A stretch of 16,493 nucleotides of DNA. Source: an uncultured Collinsella sp. GTDB lineage: Bacteria > Actinomycetota > Coriobacteriia > Coriobacteriales > Coriobacteriaceae. This document shows, one piece after another, positions 6,455-13,068 of the stretch. Every line of letters starts with the position of its first letter. Position 1 is the first letter of the stretch. The stretch is from positions 1-16,493 of the forward strand of contig USQE01000007.1 in NCBI GenBank assembly GCA_900556675.1, read 5' to 3'. The position numbers and the translations under genes were made by a program. The notes beneath the pieces are model-generated. The model did not search any database and had not been told where the DNA came from. It was given only the letters and a program-made list of their open reading frames with translations.

Positions 6455-7093
6455 CTACGCTGCCACCATTCGCCTCTGATAAGCCCTCACCAGCAGCGAG
6501 ATACCAAAGTTGAGCACAAAGTACATCGCAAACACCAGGCCGTAGAGCATAAGAACCTGCGACAGGTCGATCGCGTGGGCCATCACGACGTTTGCCGTGT
6601 ACATGAGCTCGGCCACGTTAATGCCCGAAAGATACGAACTGTCCTTAATGACGGTCGTGCACTGGCTAAACAGCGCCGGAATGATTGTCTTAAACGTCTG
6701 CGGCAAAATGATGTAGCGCATGGTGGCAAAGAAGCCAAAGCCCTGGCTCTGCGCTGCCTCAAACTGGCCGCGCGGAATCGAGTTGAGGCCGCCGCGCACA
6801 ATCTCGGCCATAACGGCGCTGGTAAACAGCGTAAAGGCGATGGTCGAAATCACAATGTCCAAACCCTGCACCGTAAAGTAGATAAACAGAATCCACAGCA
6901 GGTTCGGCGTGCAACGGAACAGCTCGATATAGGCGCTCACCAAAATACGGAACGGGCGGGGCGCATAGCTTTTAACGAGCGCCAGCACCGTGCCAAAGAT
7001 GAGCGAGAAAAAGATCGACAGCGCCGAGATCTCGATTGTCTTAACAAAGCCGCCCCAAATGTAGAGCAGGTTGGTCGCGTTGAAGATTTCCAT
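6455..7093 (-). CDS. Polar amino acid ABC transporter permease, second subunit
   Basis: This 212-residue inner-membrane protein of the HisM/GlnP type has about five hydrophobic helices. It carries the cytoplasmic coupling loop SIPRGQFEAAQSQGF...ILPQTFKTIIPAL (near residues 104-139), which docks on the ATPase. With the neighbouring permease it would form the heterodimeric channel of an amino acid importer. The ATG is 3 bases after the stop of the upstream permease and GAGGAGG lies inside that gene's end, so the two are tightly coupled. The substrate cannot be told from the sequence; glutamine, glutamate, cystine or another polar amino acid are all possible. Confidence 0.9.
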   Translation of the reverse strand: MEIFNATNLLYIWGGFVKTIEISALSIFFSLIFGTVLALVKSYAPRPFRILVSAYIELFRCTPNLLWILFIYFTVQGLDIVISTIAFTLFTSAVMAEIVRGGLNSIPRGQFEAAQSQGFGFFATMRYIILPQTFKTIIPALFSQCTTVIKDSSYLSGINVAELMYTANVVMAHAIDLSQVLMLYGLVFAMYFVLNFGISLLVRAYQRRMVAA

Positions 7094-7096
7094 GCG

Positions 7097-7843
7097 CTAG
7101 GCCTCCTCTACGTTGTCGAGCCCCAGCTCGGCCAGGCTCACGCCGCGCGGACGCTCCTTGGAGCGGCGCTCGAGCCACTGCACCAGCATGGCGAGCGGAA
7201 AGCAGATGATGAAGTACATAAGGCAGCAGACGATATATCCCTGCAGGTAACCGTACAGACTCACAAAGTTGTCGGAACGGTACATAAGGTCGCCGCCGGC
7301 CACGAGCGCCAGCACCGACGTGTTCTTGACCAGGTTGAGCGCCTGGTTACACAGCGGCGGCAAAATGATCTTGAACGTCTGGGGCAGCACGATGTACCAG
7401 TACGCCTGCGCACGGGTGAAGCCCTGGCTCTGGGCTGCCTCCATCTGACCGCGCGGAACCGCCTCGATACCAGTGCGGATGACCTCCGAAATGTAGGCCG
7501 CGTGATACAGGCCCACGCCCAAGAAGCCCAGCACGAACGGCGCGATGCGCACCGGCTGGTCGGCACCGGTTATGGCCTGCAAAAACTGCGGGCCGGCCAT
7601 GTACATAAAGAGCACCTGCACGGGCAGCGGGGTGTTCTGGTAAAACTCAACGTACACGCGGCTTATGGCGCGCAGAACACGAGAACGAGTGGTAGAGAAC
7701 ACGCCCAGCAGTGTGCCCAGCACCAGCGACAGCAGCAGACCGGCAACGACCACCTGCAGCGTTACGCCAAAGCCCTCCCAGAAGGGCCCCATGTTTTGAA
7801 ATGTCGTCGACCAACGGTCGGCGTCAAATAATCCTTCGAGCAT
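7097..7843 (-). CDS. Polar amino acid ABC transporter permease, first subunit
   Basis: This 248-residue membrane subunit has the EAA loop AVPRGQMEAAQSQGF followed by IVLPQTFKIILPPL, nearly the same as in its partner, with several hydrophobic helices around it. I place the start at ATG 7843 because AAGGAAGGA sits just before it; the open frame continues upstream to 8026 only as an overlap with the receptor gene. It is larger than its partner because of a longer first periplasmic region (PQFLQAITGADQPV). It lies third in the importer operon, 25 bases after the receptor gene. Confidence 0.9.
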   Translation of the reverse strand: MLEGLFDADRWSTTFQNMGPFWEGFGVTLQVVVAGLLLSLVLGTLLGVFSTTRSRVLRAISRVYVEFYQNTPLPVQVLFMYMAGPQFLQAITGADQPVRIAPFVLGFLGVGLYHAAYISEVIRTGIEAVPRGQMEAAQSQGFTRAQAYWYIVLPQTFKIILPPLCNQALNLVKNTSVLALVAGGDLMYRSDNFVSLYGYLQGYIVCCLMYFIICFPLAMLVQWLERRSKERPRGVSLAELGLDNVEEA

Positions 7844-7868
7844 TTGATTCCTTCCTTGGACGATGCGC

Positions 7869-8744
7869 CTATACAAGACCCCAGGTCTTGACCTCTTGGT
7901 CGAGCCAGCCATCGGCCAGGCGATCGCAAACCACCTGATCGACCACGGCCGAAAGGTCGCAGCCCTTCTTGGTCGCCACGCCGTAGCCCTGCTCGCCAAA
8001 CTTGACCTCGGGCTGTAGCAGCTCAACGGTCTCGTTCATGTAACCGGCCAACGTGGAGCGGTCCATGGCAAAGACGTCGATGTTGCCGGCGTCGAGCGAA
8101 CTCTTGATGATGGGGTAGCCGCTAAAGGCCCTAAACTCGGGCTTGCAGCTAAAGCCGTTGTCCTTGATCATCTGCTCGATCAGGCCCTGCGTGGTAGCAC
8201 CCTGGCTCACGCCGATGACCTTGCCGTCCAGATCCTCAATCGAGGTAAAGCCCGAACGCTTCTTGACCATGAGTCCAACGTAGTCGGTGCGGTACGGCGT
8301 CGAGAAATCCCAGCTCTTCTTGCGCTCGTCGGTGATGGTGTAGGTCGCCGCGACCACGTCAAGTTGGCCGTTATCGATCAGCGGACCGCGCGTCTTGGGC
8401 GTTACGTCGGTAAACTCGACAAGCTCCTGGGCGCGGGCCTCCTTGTAGCTCACGCCAAAGACGGCAGCGGCGATCTGGTAGCACAAATCGACTTCCATGC
8501 CCTCAAAGCGGCCCTTGGCGGTGTCGTAATAGCCATAGCCGGGAACGTCCTTCTTAACGCCGGCATTCAGATGGCCACGCGACTTGATGACCGCAAGCTT
8601 GGACCCCTTGTCGGAGCCCTCGCCGCTGGTGGAGTGGCCGCAACCGGCATGCCCGGTCCCCGTCAGCGCAAGCATGCCGGCCCCCGCCAGCTGCAAAAAG
8701 TGACGGCGCGACACGGCCGCCCTCGTCATATCCGTCATGTCCAT
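7869..8744 (-). CDS. Amino acid ABC transporter substrate-binding lipoprotein with Tat-like signal
   Basis: This is a family 3 extracellular solute-binding protein of 291 residues. After the signal come two lobes: KLAVIKSRGHLNAGV, then EGMEVDLCYQIAAAVFG, VEFTDVTPKTRGPLIDNGQLDVVAATYTIT and DFSTPY, all typical of polar amino acid receptors. The leader has SRRHFLQLAG (RR at 13-14) and ends AGC with C35 as the likely lipidated residue, so export by the Tat route is suggested. The -3 position of the lipobox is His, which is unusual. ATG 8744 has AGG seven bases away; a GTG three bases earlier is possible. It begins just after the ATPase stop, so it belongs to the importer operon. Confidence 0.88.
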   Translation of the reverse strand: MDMTDMTRAAVSRRHFLQLAGAGMLALTGTGHAGCGHSTSGEGSDKGSKLAVIKSRGHLNAGVKKDVPGYGYYDTAKGRFEGMEVDLCYQIAAAVFGVSYKEARAQELVEFTDVTPKTRGPLIDNGQLDVVAATYTITDERKKSWDFSTPYRTDYVGLMVKKRSGFTSIEDLDGKVIGVSQGATTQGLIEQMIKDNGFSCKPEFRAFSGYPIIKSSLDAGNIDVFAMDRSTLAGYMNETVELLQPEVKFGEQGYGVATKKGCDLSAVVDQVVCDRLADGWLDQEVKTWGLV

Positions 8745-8752
8745 CACCGCGC

Positions 8753-9484
8753 CTAGTGCAGAATCTTGGACAGGAACTCGCGGCAGCGCGGGTTCTCGGG
8801 GTTATCGAAGAAGTGCTCGGGCGTGCCCTCCTCCAGGATGCGGCCGTCCTCCATAAAGATGACGCGGTCGGCCACCTGGCGCGCAAAGCCCATCTCGTGC
8901 GTCACGCAGATCATGGTGATGTCCTCCTGCGCAAGCTCAATCATAACGTCCAGGACTTCCTGGACCATCTCGGGGTCGAGCGCCGAGGTCGGCTCGTCAA
9001 ACAGGATGATGGGCTGCTTGGTGCACAGGGCGCGGGCGATGGCGATGCGCTGCTGCTGACCGCCCGAGAGGTTCTGCGGATACTCGCCGGCCTTATGCGC
9101 CATGCCAACGCGCTTGAGCGCGGCGATGGCGATCTCGGTCGCCTCCTCCTTGCTCTTCTTTTGCAGCTTGATGGGCGCGAGCGTCAGGTTGCCGAGCACC
9201 GTCATGTTGGGATACAGGTTGAACTGCTGAAACACCATGGAACTATACTTACGAGCCATCTCCAGGTGATTCTTTTTGGTGAGCGGCGTACCGTCGATGA
9301 CGACCTCGCCCGACGTGGGCTCCTCCAGATAATCGACGCAACGGATGAGTGTCGACTTACCCGAGCCGGAAGGCCCGATCATTACGAGCTTCTCGCCGCG
9401 CTTGACGGTGAGATTGATATCTTTGAGCACATGCAGGTCGCCAAAGTACTTGTTGAGATGCTTGATCTCGATCATGTCTGCCAT
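8753..9484 (-). CDS. Polar amino acid ABC transporter ATP-binding protein (GlnQ type)
   Basis: This 243-residue ATPase powers the importer encoded downstream. It has Walker [10 protein letters not shown] (37-45), Q-loop Q86 in VFQQFNLYP, signature LSGGQQQR (139-146), Walker B ILFDEP (160-165) with the D-loop SALD, and switch H196 in VTHEMGFA. The HEMGFA segment and overall length are typical of the GlnQ/HisP group. It is the first gene of the operon: AGGGAAGGGA precedes ATG 9484 and a TACAAT lies further upstream. The order ATPase-receptor-permease-permease is common in Gram-positive bacteria. Confidence 0.95.
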   Translation of the reverse strand: MADMIEIKHLNKYFGDLHVLKDINLTVKRGEKLVMIGPSGSGKSTLIRCVDYLEEPTSGEVVIDGTPLTKKNHLEMARKYSSMVFQQFNLYPNMTVLGNLTLAPIKLQKKSKEEATEIAIAALKRVGMAHKAGEYPQNLSGGQQQRIAIARALCTKQPIILFDEPTSALDPEMVQEVLDVMIELAQEDITMICVTHEMGFARQVADRVIFMEDGRILEEGTPEHFFDNPENPRCREFLSKILH

Positions 9485-9519
9485 GAATGTCCCTTCCCTG
9501 CGTTTACACGAGTTGCACT

Positions 9520-9525
9520 ATTGTA
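9520..9525 (-). promoter_or_regulatory. Candidate -10 element for the ABC importer operon
   Basis: TACAAT on the minus strand stands 36 bases before the ATPase start. The hexamer 17 bases upstream (CTGCGG) is a poor -35, so the call rests on the -10 and its position. Confidence 0.4.
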
Positions 9526-9590
9526 CGGAAAGAACCACGTTTCCGCAGCCCACACTACATTCCCGTAAAGAACCCGCAACCTTTAACCCA

Positions 9591-9657
9591 CTCATTGGGG
9601 ACAGGCTTAAATGAGTGCCCGCTCATTGGGTACTCATTTAAGTCTGTCCCCAATGAG
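9591..9657. repeat. REPIN-like inverted doublet of the CTGTCC palindrome family
   Basis: Bases 9591-9616 pair with 9632-9657 over 26 bp with one mismatch, around a 15-base loop. Each arm is itself a small palindrome (CTCATT...AATGAG) around a GGGGACAGG core, so two units face each other. It sits in the 359-base gap between the importer operon and the YqeY gene, upstream of the former and downstream of the latter. Confidence 0.75.
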
Positions 9658-9700
9658 CGCCAAAATAATACAACCGCCCTTGTTGAGCATAAGTCAGCGA

Positions 9701-9799
9701 AAACCCGTACACGCAAGCAAGGTGACGTGAAATGAAAGGGCGCAGACCTTATGGTCGCGCCCTTGAAATTGAACGTCTGATTGCCGCGTGTACGGGTTT
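9701..9799. repeat. 99-nt long imperfect palindrome
   Basis: AAACCCGTACACGC (9701-9714) is exactly inverted at 9786-9799. In the middle AAGGGCGC plus GACC (9736-9748) is inverted at 9753-9764 with one bulged base. The intervening 21-base segments match over roughly 12 of 20 positions. On the minus strand the far side ends in GGGTTTT, so it could terminate read-through from the YqeY gene. It could equally be a decayed MITE or a structured RNA. It has no CTGTCC core and differs from the other palindromes. Confidence 0.6.
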
Positions 9800-9812
9800 G
9801 CAGCGTCGAGCC

Positions 9813-9840
9813 GTTACGCGGTTTGGTAAAACCGCGTAAC
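9813..9840 (-). terminator. Hairpin just after the YqeY gene, probable terminator
   Basis: GTTACGCGGTTT (9813-9824) and AAACCGCGTAAC (9829-9840) form a perfect 12-bp stem with a 4-base loop, starting 3 bases after the YqeY stop. There is no clear U-run, so it may instead protect the mRNA 3' end or act together with the next palindrome. Confidence 0.5.
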
Positions 9841-9843
9841 AAA

Positions 9844-10287
9844 TTACGCAAGTTTGGCGCCGACGATCTTTGCTGCGGCCGGCTTATCGAAGTTGCCGCC
9901 GGTAGCCTTGCCGAGTGCGCCCATGACCTGGCCCATCTGCTTCTTAGAGGTCGCGCCCAGCTCGGCGATAACCTGCTCGATCAGGGCCTCGAGTTCCTCG
10001 CCCGAAACCTGCGCGGGCAGCAGGCTCTCCAGAATCTTGACCTGCTCGGTCAGGTTGTCGGTACGCTCCTGGTCGGTACCGGCCTTAATGGACATCTCCA
10101 GCGTCTCGCTCGTCTGCTTAATCAGACGCTTGATCATGCTGTTGACGTCTTCCTCGGTCACGTCGCGGCGCTCGTTAACCTCGATATTCTTCACCTCGGC
10201 CTTGACCTGGCGAATGATGGACAGGCGAACCTTATCCTTGGCCTTCATGGCGGCGATCATTTCCTGCTGCAGCTCTTCGTTGGTCAT
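9844..10287 (-). CDS. GatB/YqeY domain-containing protein
   Basis: This 147-residue protein has the YqeY layout: a helical N-terminal half (NEELQQEMIAAMKAKDKVRLSIIRQVKAEVKN) and a C-terminal GatB-like tail (EEELEA-like SGEELEALIEQVIAELGATSKKQMGQVMGAL...AAAKIVGAKL). The tail in GatB helps hold tRNA for amidation; free-standing YqeY proteins have no firmly settled role. A GAGGAGG eight bases before ATG 10287 fixes the start, and the TTG two codons earlier is too close to it. The gene lies 54 bases after the foldase gene on the same strand and they probably share a transcript. Confidence 0.9.
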   Translation of the reverse strand: MTNEELQQEMIAAMKAKDKVRLSIIRQVKAEVKNIEVNERRDVTEEDVNSMIKRLIKQTSETLEMSIKAGTDQERTDNLTEQVKILESLLPAQVSGEELEALIEQVIAELGATSKKQMGQVMGALGKATGGNFDKPAAAKIVGAKLA

Positions 10288-10310
10288 CTGCAAATCCTCC
10301 TCAATAGTGT

Positions 10311-10336
10311 GGGCGGCACTCGCACGAGCGCCGCCC
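10311..10336 (-). other. Short GC-rich hairpin between the foldase and YqeY genes
   Basis: GGGCGGC (10311-10317) pairs with GCCGCCC (10330-10336) and the loop can add CTCG/CGAG. No U-run follows, so it is more likely an mRNA processing or stability element than a terminator. Confidence 0.4.
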
Positions 10337-10341
10337 CATGA

Positions 10342-11562
10342 TTACTCAGTCGTCGACGAATCGTCGGTCGAACTCTTGGTGACGCCCTTCAGGCTGACGT
10401 TGTACGGTACGTCCTTGGGCATGGGGTTGACGGTGATGTCGGCGTCCTTCTTGTACTGTTCCAGCCACTCGCTGTATGCAGTGCTGGCCGCCTGCGTCTT
10501 CACCACGTTGGAAATATACTTCTTGATGTCCTTGGGTACCTGCTTGATGTCATCGACCTGGCTATCGACATGGAAGTAGTCGGTGCACTTGATGACATGG
10601 TAACCGTACGTCGACTCAACCACGTCGCTCACATCGCCCTTGTTGAGTCCCTCGAGCGCCGCCTGGTAGCTGTCGACGAAGGTGGTGAGCTTGTCCCAGC
10701 CCACATCGCCCTTCTTCTCCTTGGAGCCGGTGTCATCGGAATACTGCTTCACGGCGTCCTCAAAGCTCAGTTCGCCGGAGTTGATTTTGTCCAGGCACTC
10801 CTGCGCCTTGGCCTTGGCGGCGGCCTTGTCCTCGTCAGATGCGTCGGAATCAACCTTGATCAGGATGTTCGACGAGCGGCGGGCATCGTTGTAGTTAGAC
10901 AGGTTCTCGTTGATGTAATCGACGATCTCACTGTCCTTGGGCTTACTGGTGGGCGCCACGGCGTCCTTAAGCTTTTGCTGTGCCAGGTTCTCCTTGAGCG
11001 AGTCCTTGTAGGTGTCCTCGGTATAGCCGTAGGTCTTAAGGGTCTTCTTAAAGGCCTTGGCACCGCCCGCGCTCTTGCACGCGTCCTTCCATGCCTTCTC
11101 GACCTCCTCGTCCGACACCGTCACGCCGTTTTCCTTCTGCGCCTGCTGGAGCAGAATCTGCTGCGTGTAGGAATCGATGAGCTGCTTGCGGTACTTTTTG
11201 GGCGTCAGGTCGTTGTCGACCAGATACTGCGCCCAGTCCTTGTCCTTGGTGTAACCGTAGGACGTGCGCATGCTCATGATCTGCTTGGTCACGGTGTCCT
11301 CGGTGAGGTTGGTGCCGTTGATGGTGGCGGCGACACCGCCGGTAAGCTTGTAGCTCGAGGTATCCTCTGCCTGCGACATGAGACCGGAGCATGCCATGGC
11401 CGAGACGGAAAGCAGCATTGCCAGCACGCCGATAACCACCAGGACGATCTTGACGGTCTTAGACACGTACGTCTTGCGCTGCTTCTTACGAGAGCTGGAG
11501 GCGGCGCGAGCCTGCTGCTCGGGCGCCGGCGCGGCCTCGGAGTTCTTTTTCTTGTTTGCCAT
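10342..11562 (-). CDS. Membrane-anchored PpiC/parvulin foldase (PrsA/SurA-like)
   Basis: This 406-residue extracytoplasmic peptidyl-prolyl isomerase and chaperone would help secreted proteins fold. About 37 basic, Lys/Arg/Ala-rich residues come first, then one hydrophobic segment (38-57). A SurA-type N-terminal chaperone region follows (residues 75-225, with INGTNLTEDTV and QQILLQQAQKENGVTVSDEEVEKAW). The parvulin domain (227-328) reads ARRSSNILIKV, FEDAVKQYSDD, GDVGWD and YGYHVIKCTD. AMAC-S at 55-58 could be a weak lipobox, but the long cytoplasmic tail fits a plain signal anchor better. GAAAGG lies 7 bases before ATG 11562. It is the first gene of a pair with the YqeY gene. Confidence 0.9.
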   Translation of the reverse strand: MANKKKNSEAAPAPEQQARAASSSRKKQRKTYVSKTVKIVLVVIGVLAMLLSVSAMACSGLMSQAEDTSSYKLTGGVAATINGTNLTEDTVTKQIMSMRTSYGYTKDKDWAQYLVDNDLTPKKYRKQLIDSYTQQILLQQAQKENGVTVSDEEVEKAWKDACKSAGGAKAFKKTLKTYGYTEDTYKDSLKENLAQQKLKDAVAPTSKPKDSEIVDYINENLSNYNDARRSSNILIKVDSDASDEDKAAAKAKAQECLDKINSGELSFEDAVKQYSDDTGSKEKKGDVGWDKLTTFVDSYQAALEGLNKGDVSDVVESTYGYHVIKCTDYFHVDSQVDDIKQVPKDIKKYISNVVKTQAASTAYSEWLEQYKKDADITVNPMPKDVPYNVSLKGVTKSSTDDSSTTE

Positions 11563-11629
11563 AGTTGGCCTTTCGCATCACGAATCGAACAAACGCCATT
11601 GTGTCACAACGCGGACCCCGCGACACACC

Positions 11630-11660
11630 TGGTGCATGGGGGACAGGTCAATCTGCACCA
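11630..11660. repeat. CTGTCC-family palindrome upstream of the foldase gene
   Basis: TGGTGCA (11630-11636) pairs with TGCACCA (11654-11660) around TGGGGGACAGGTCAATC. A second overlapping hairpin is possible with GGTGCA at 11665-11670. The core reads GGACAG on the plus strand, the opposite orientation to most other copies. Confidence 0.6.
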
Positions 11661-11686
11661 TTTTGGTGCAAAGGGGGCTCTTCTGG

Positions 11687-11748
11687 CTGTCGGCAGTTAG
11701 GGACATTCCTTTTCTGCCGGCAGTTAGGAACAATCCCCAAGTGCCGGC
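11687..11748. repeat. Second palindrome/direct-repeat family beside the PTS IIA stop
   Basis: A 23-base unit at 11687-11709 recurs at 11714-11736 with three mismatches (shared core CGGCAGTTAGG). GCCGGCA (11716-11722) also pairs with TGCCGGC (11742-11748) around GTTAGGAACAATCCCCAAG. The outer arm ends one base from the PTS IIA stop. The core differs from CTGTCC, so this is probably a separate repeat family placed in the same kind of position. Confidence 0.55.
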
Positions 11749-11749
11749 C

Positions 11750-12214
11750 CTAAAAGTGGCGACGGATGGCGTCGACCATGCCCTGGCATATGGTCTGGCC
11801 GAGCACATCGGCTGCGGCGTCGGCATCCATAAAGATATTCATAAGCGATTGCAGGGCCTCGACCTGGCCGCCCGGCTCGGCGATGCCCAGATTGATGATG
11901 ATCTGCGCCGGCACGGGGGCACCCATGCCCGCCATTGCGCTGAACACCACGGGCGCCGCGGGCTTTACCACCGCGATATAGGGCTTAGCCACAAATCCGG
12001 GATCGGTGTGCGGGATGGCGATGTTGGCCGCCGGCATGGCAAGACCCGTGGGATAGGCGTCCTCGCGCGTGCGGACGGCATCGAGCCAACCGGGCGCAAT
12101 GTAGCCGCGAGGTGCAAGCTCGTCCTCGAGCCGCGCAAACACCTCATCCGGCGTCGCGCACTCCCAATCAAAAAACACCAGCTCAGGCGTAAACAATGCT
12201 TCGTTATCCGCCAT
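11750..12214 (-). CDS. PTS EIIA component, galactitol/fructose (EIIA-2) type
   Basis: This 154-residue cytoplasmic protein would accept phosphate from HPr and pass it to a sugar-specific IIB. The active site is H69 in NIAIPHTDP, preceded by REDAYPTGLAMP, a pattern closer to galactitol-type (GatA) than to fructose-type IIA. FDWECATPDEVFARLEDEL and LMNIFMDADAAADVLGQ fit the flanking helices. No IIB or IIC gene is adjacent, so it is an orphan here; its partners may be elsewhere, or it may have a regulatory role. AGAGGTGGG lies 3-12 bases before ATG 12214. It is cut off from the pur operon by a terminator and has a palindromic hairpin in its upstream region. Confidence 0.88.
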   Translation of the reverse strand: MADNEALFTPELVFFDWECATPDEVFARLEDELAPRGYIAPGWLDAVRTREDAYPTGLAMPAANIAIPHTDPGFVAKPYIAVVKPAAPVVFSAMAGMGAPVPAQIIINLGIAEPGGQVEALQSLMNIFMDADAAADVLGQTICQGMVDAIRRHF

Positions 12215-12235
12215 GGGCCCACCTCTCTCACCTTG

Positions 12236-12285
12236 TCACCTGCGACGTTCTTTAACGACTAGTCATTGAAGAGCGTCGCAGGTGA
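12236..12285. repeat. Perfect 12-bp-arm palindrome upstream of the PTS IIA gene
   Basis: TCACCTGCGACG (12236-12247) is exactly inverted at 12274-12285 around a 26-base loop holding GACTAGTC. It ends 22 bases before the PTS IIA start, so it could lie in the leader or serve as an operator. The core does not match the CTGTCC palindromes. Confidence 0.55.
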
Positions 12286-12291
12286 TTACCT

Positions 12292-12335
12292 AAAACAAAG
12301 GATGGCCACTTGCGCCTTGGCGCCAATGACCACCC
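12292..12335 (-). terminator. Rho-independent terminator of the purFMN operon
   Basis: On the minus strand GGGTGGTCA pairs with TGGCCATCC (nine pairs counting two G-U), with a further GCGCC/GGCGC stem inside. CTTTGTTTT follows. It lies about 31 bases after the purN stop. Confidence 0.75.
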
Positions 12336-12366
12336 TGACTACTCGGCTAAATTGTACTGTGCGCCA

Positions 12367-13068
12367 CTAGCCGCGCGGCGCATCAATTGCGACCTTGCCG
12401 CTCTCCAACACGTGGACGCGGCCGTCGGCGAGCATCTGCACGACCTCGGGATACAGCACGTGCTCAATCGCGTGGATGTGCTCCTCGAGCGTATCGACAT
12501 CCCAATCTTCCTCGACAGCCAGCGCGCGCTGGGCGATGATGGGGCCGTTGTCGTAGATCTCGTTGGCAAAATGCACGGTCACACCGGTTACCTTGACGCC
12601 GCGCGCAAAGGCATCGTCGATCGCATGCGCGCCGGTAAAGCTCGGCAGCAGCGCCGGATGCAAGTTGACCACGCGGTTGGGAAACGCCGCCAGCAGCGGC
12701 GTATGCACCATGCGCATGTAGCCGGCCATGACCACATACTCGCAGCCGCGCTCGAGCAGCTCGTGCGCGATGATCTCGTCGGCGGCGATGGGGTCGGCAT
12801 AGACATCCTTGGACAGCGTAAGCGTCTGGATACCCGCACGCTCGGCACGCTGCAGACCCTTGGCCGAAGGACGGCTCGACACCACGAGCTCAATCGAGGC
12901 ATTGAGCTTATCCGCGGCGATCAGGTCGATCAGCGCCTGCAGATTGGTGCCGGAGCCGCTGATAAGCACACCGATCTTGAGCGGCTCAGCCGTATCGGTG
13001 CCAGTCGGGCGGGTATAGGGCACAAAGTCCAGGCCCTCGGCGGCAGCCATCTGCTCGTTAGCGCTCAT
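12367..13068 (-). CDS. purN: Phosphoribosylglycinamide formyltransferase
   Basis: PurN transfers a formyl group from 10-formyltetrahydrofolate to glycinamide ribonucleotide, the third step of purine synthesis. From the chosen start it has 233 residues. The conserved core begins at residue 30 with LKIGVLISGSGTNLQAL. It contains VVMAGYMRM and the catalytic VVNLHPALLPSF (N135, H137) and YDNGP (D173), the counterparts of N106, H108 and D144 in E. coli. The start ATG 13068 overlaps the purM stop (ATGAGCGCTAA), implying translational coupling. ATG 13050 is an alternative giving a shorter tail. The 29-residue N-terminal extension is variable and probably dispensable. It is the last gene before the terminator. 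Confidence 0.93.
   Translation of the reverse strand: MSANEQMAAAEGLDFVPYTRPTGTDTAEPLKIGVLISGSGTNLQALIDLIAADKLNASIELVVSSRPSAKGLQRAERAGIQTLTLSKDVYADPIAADEIIAHELLERGCEYVVMAGYMRMVHTPLLAAFPNRVVNLHPALLPSFTGAHAIDDAFARGVKVTGVTVHFANEIYDNGPIIAQRALAVEEDWDVDTLEEHIHAIEHVLYPEVVQMLADGRVHVLESGKVAIDAPRG

Noticed and set aside
5948..7831. A 627-codon open frame on the plus strand
   Set aside because: It is antisense to the kinase-like and permease genes, is rich in His/Arg/Gln, has no family motif, and crosses two genes with clear motifs and ribosome binding sites.
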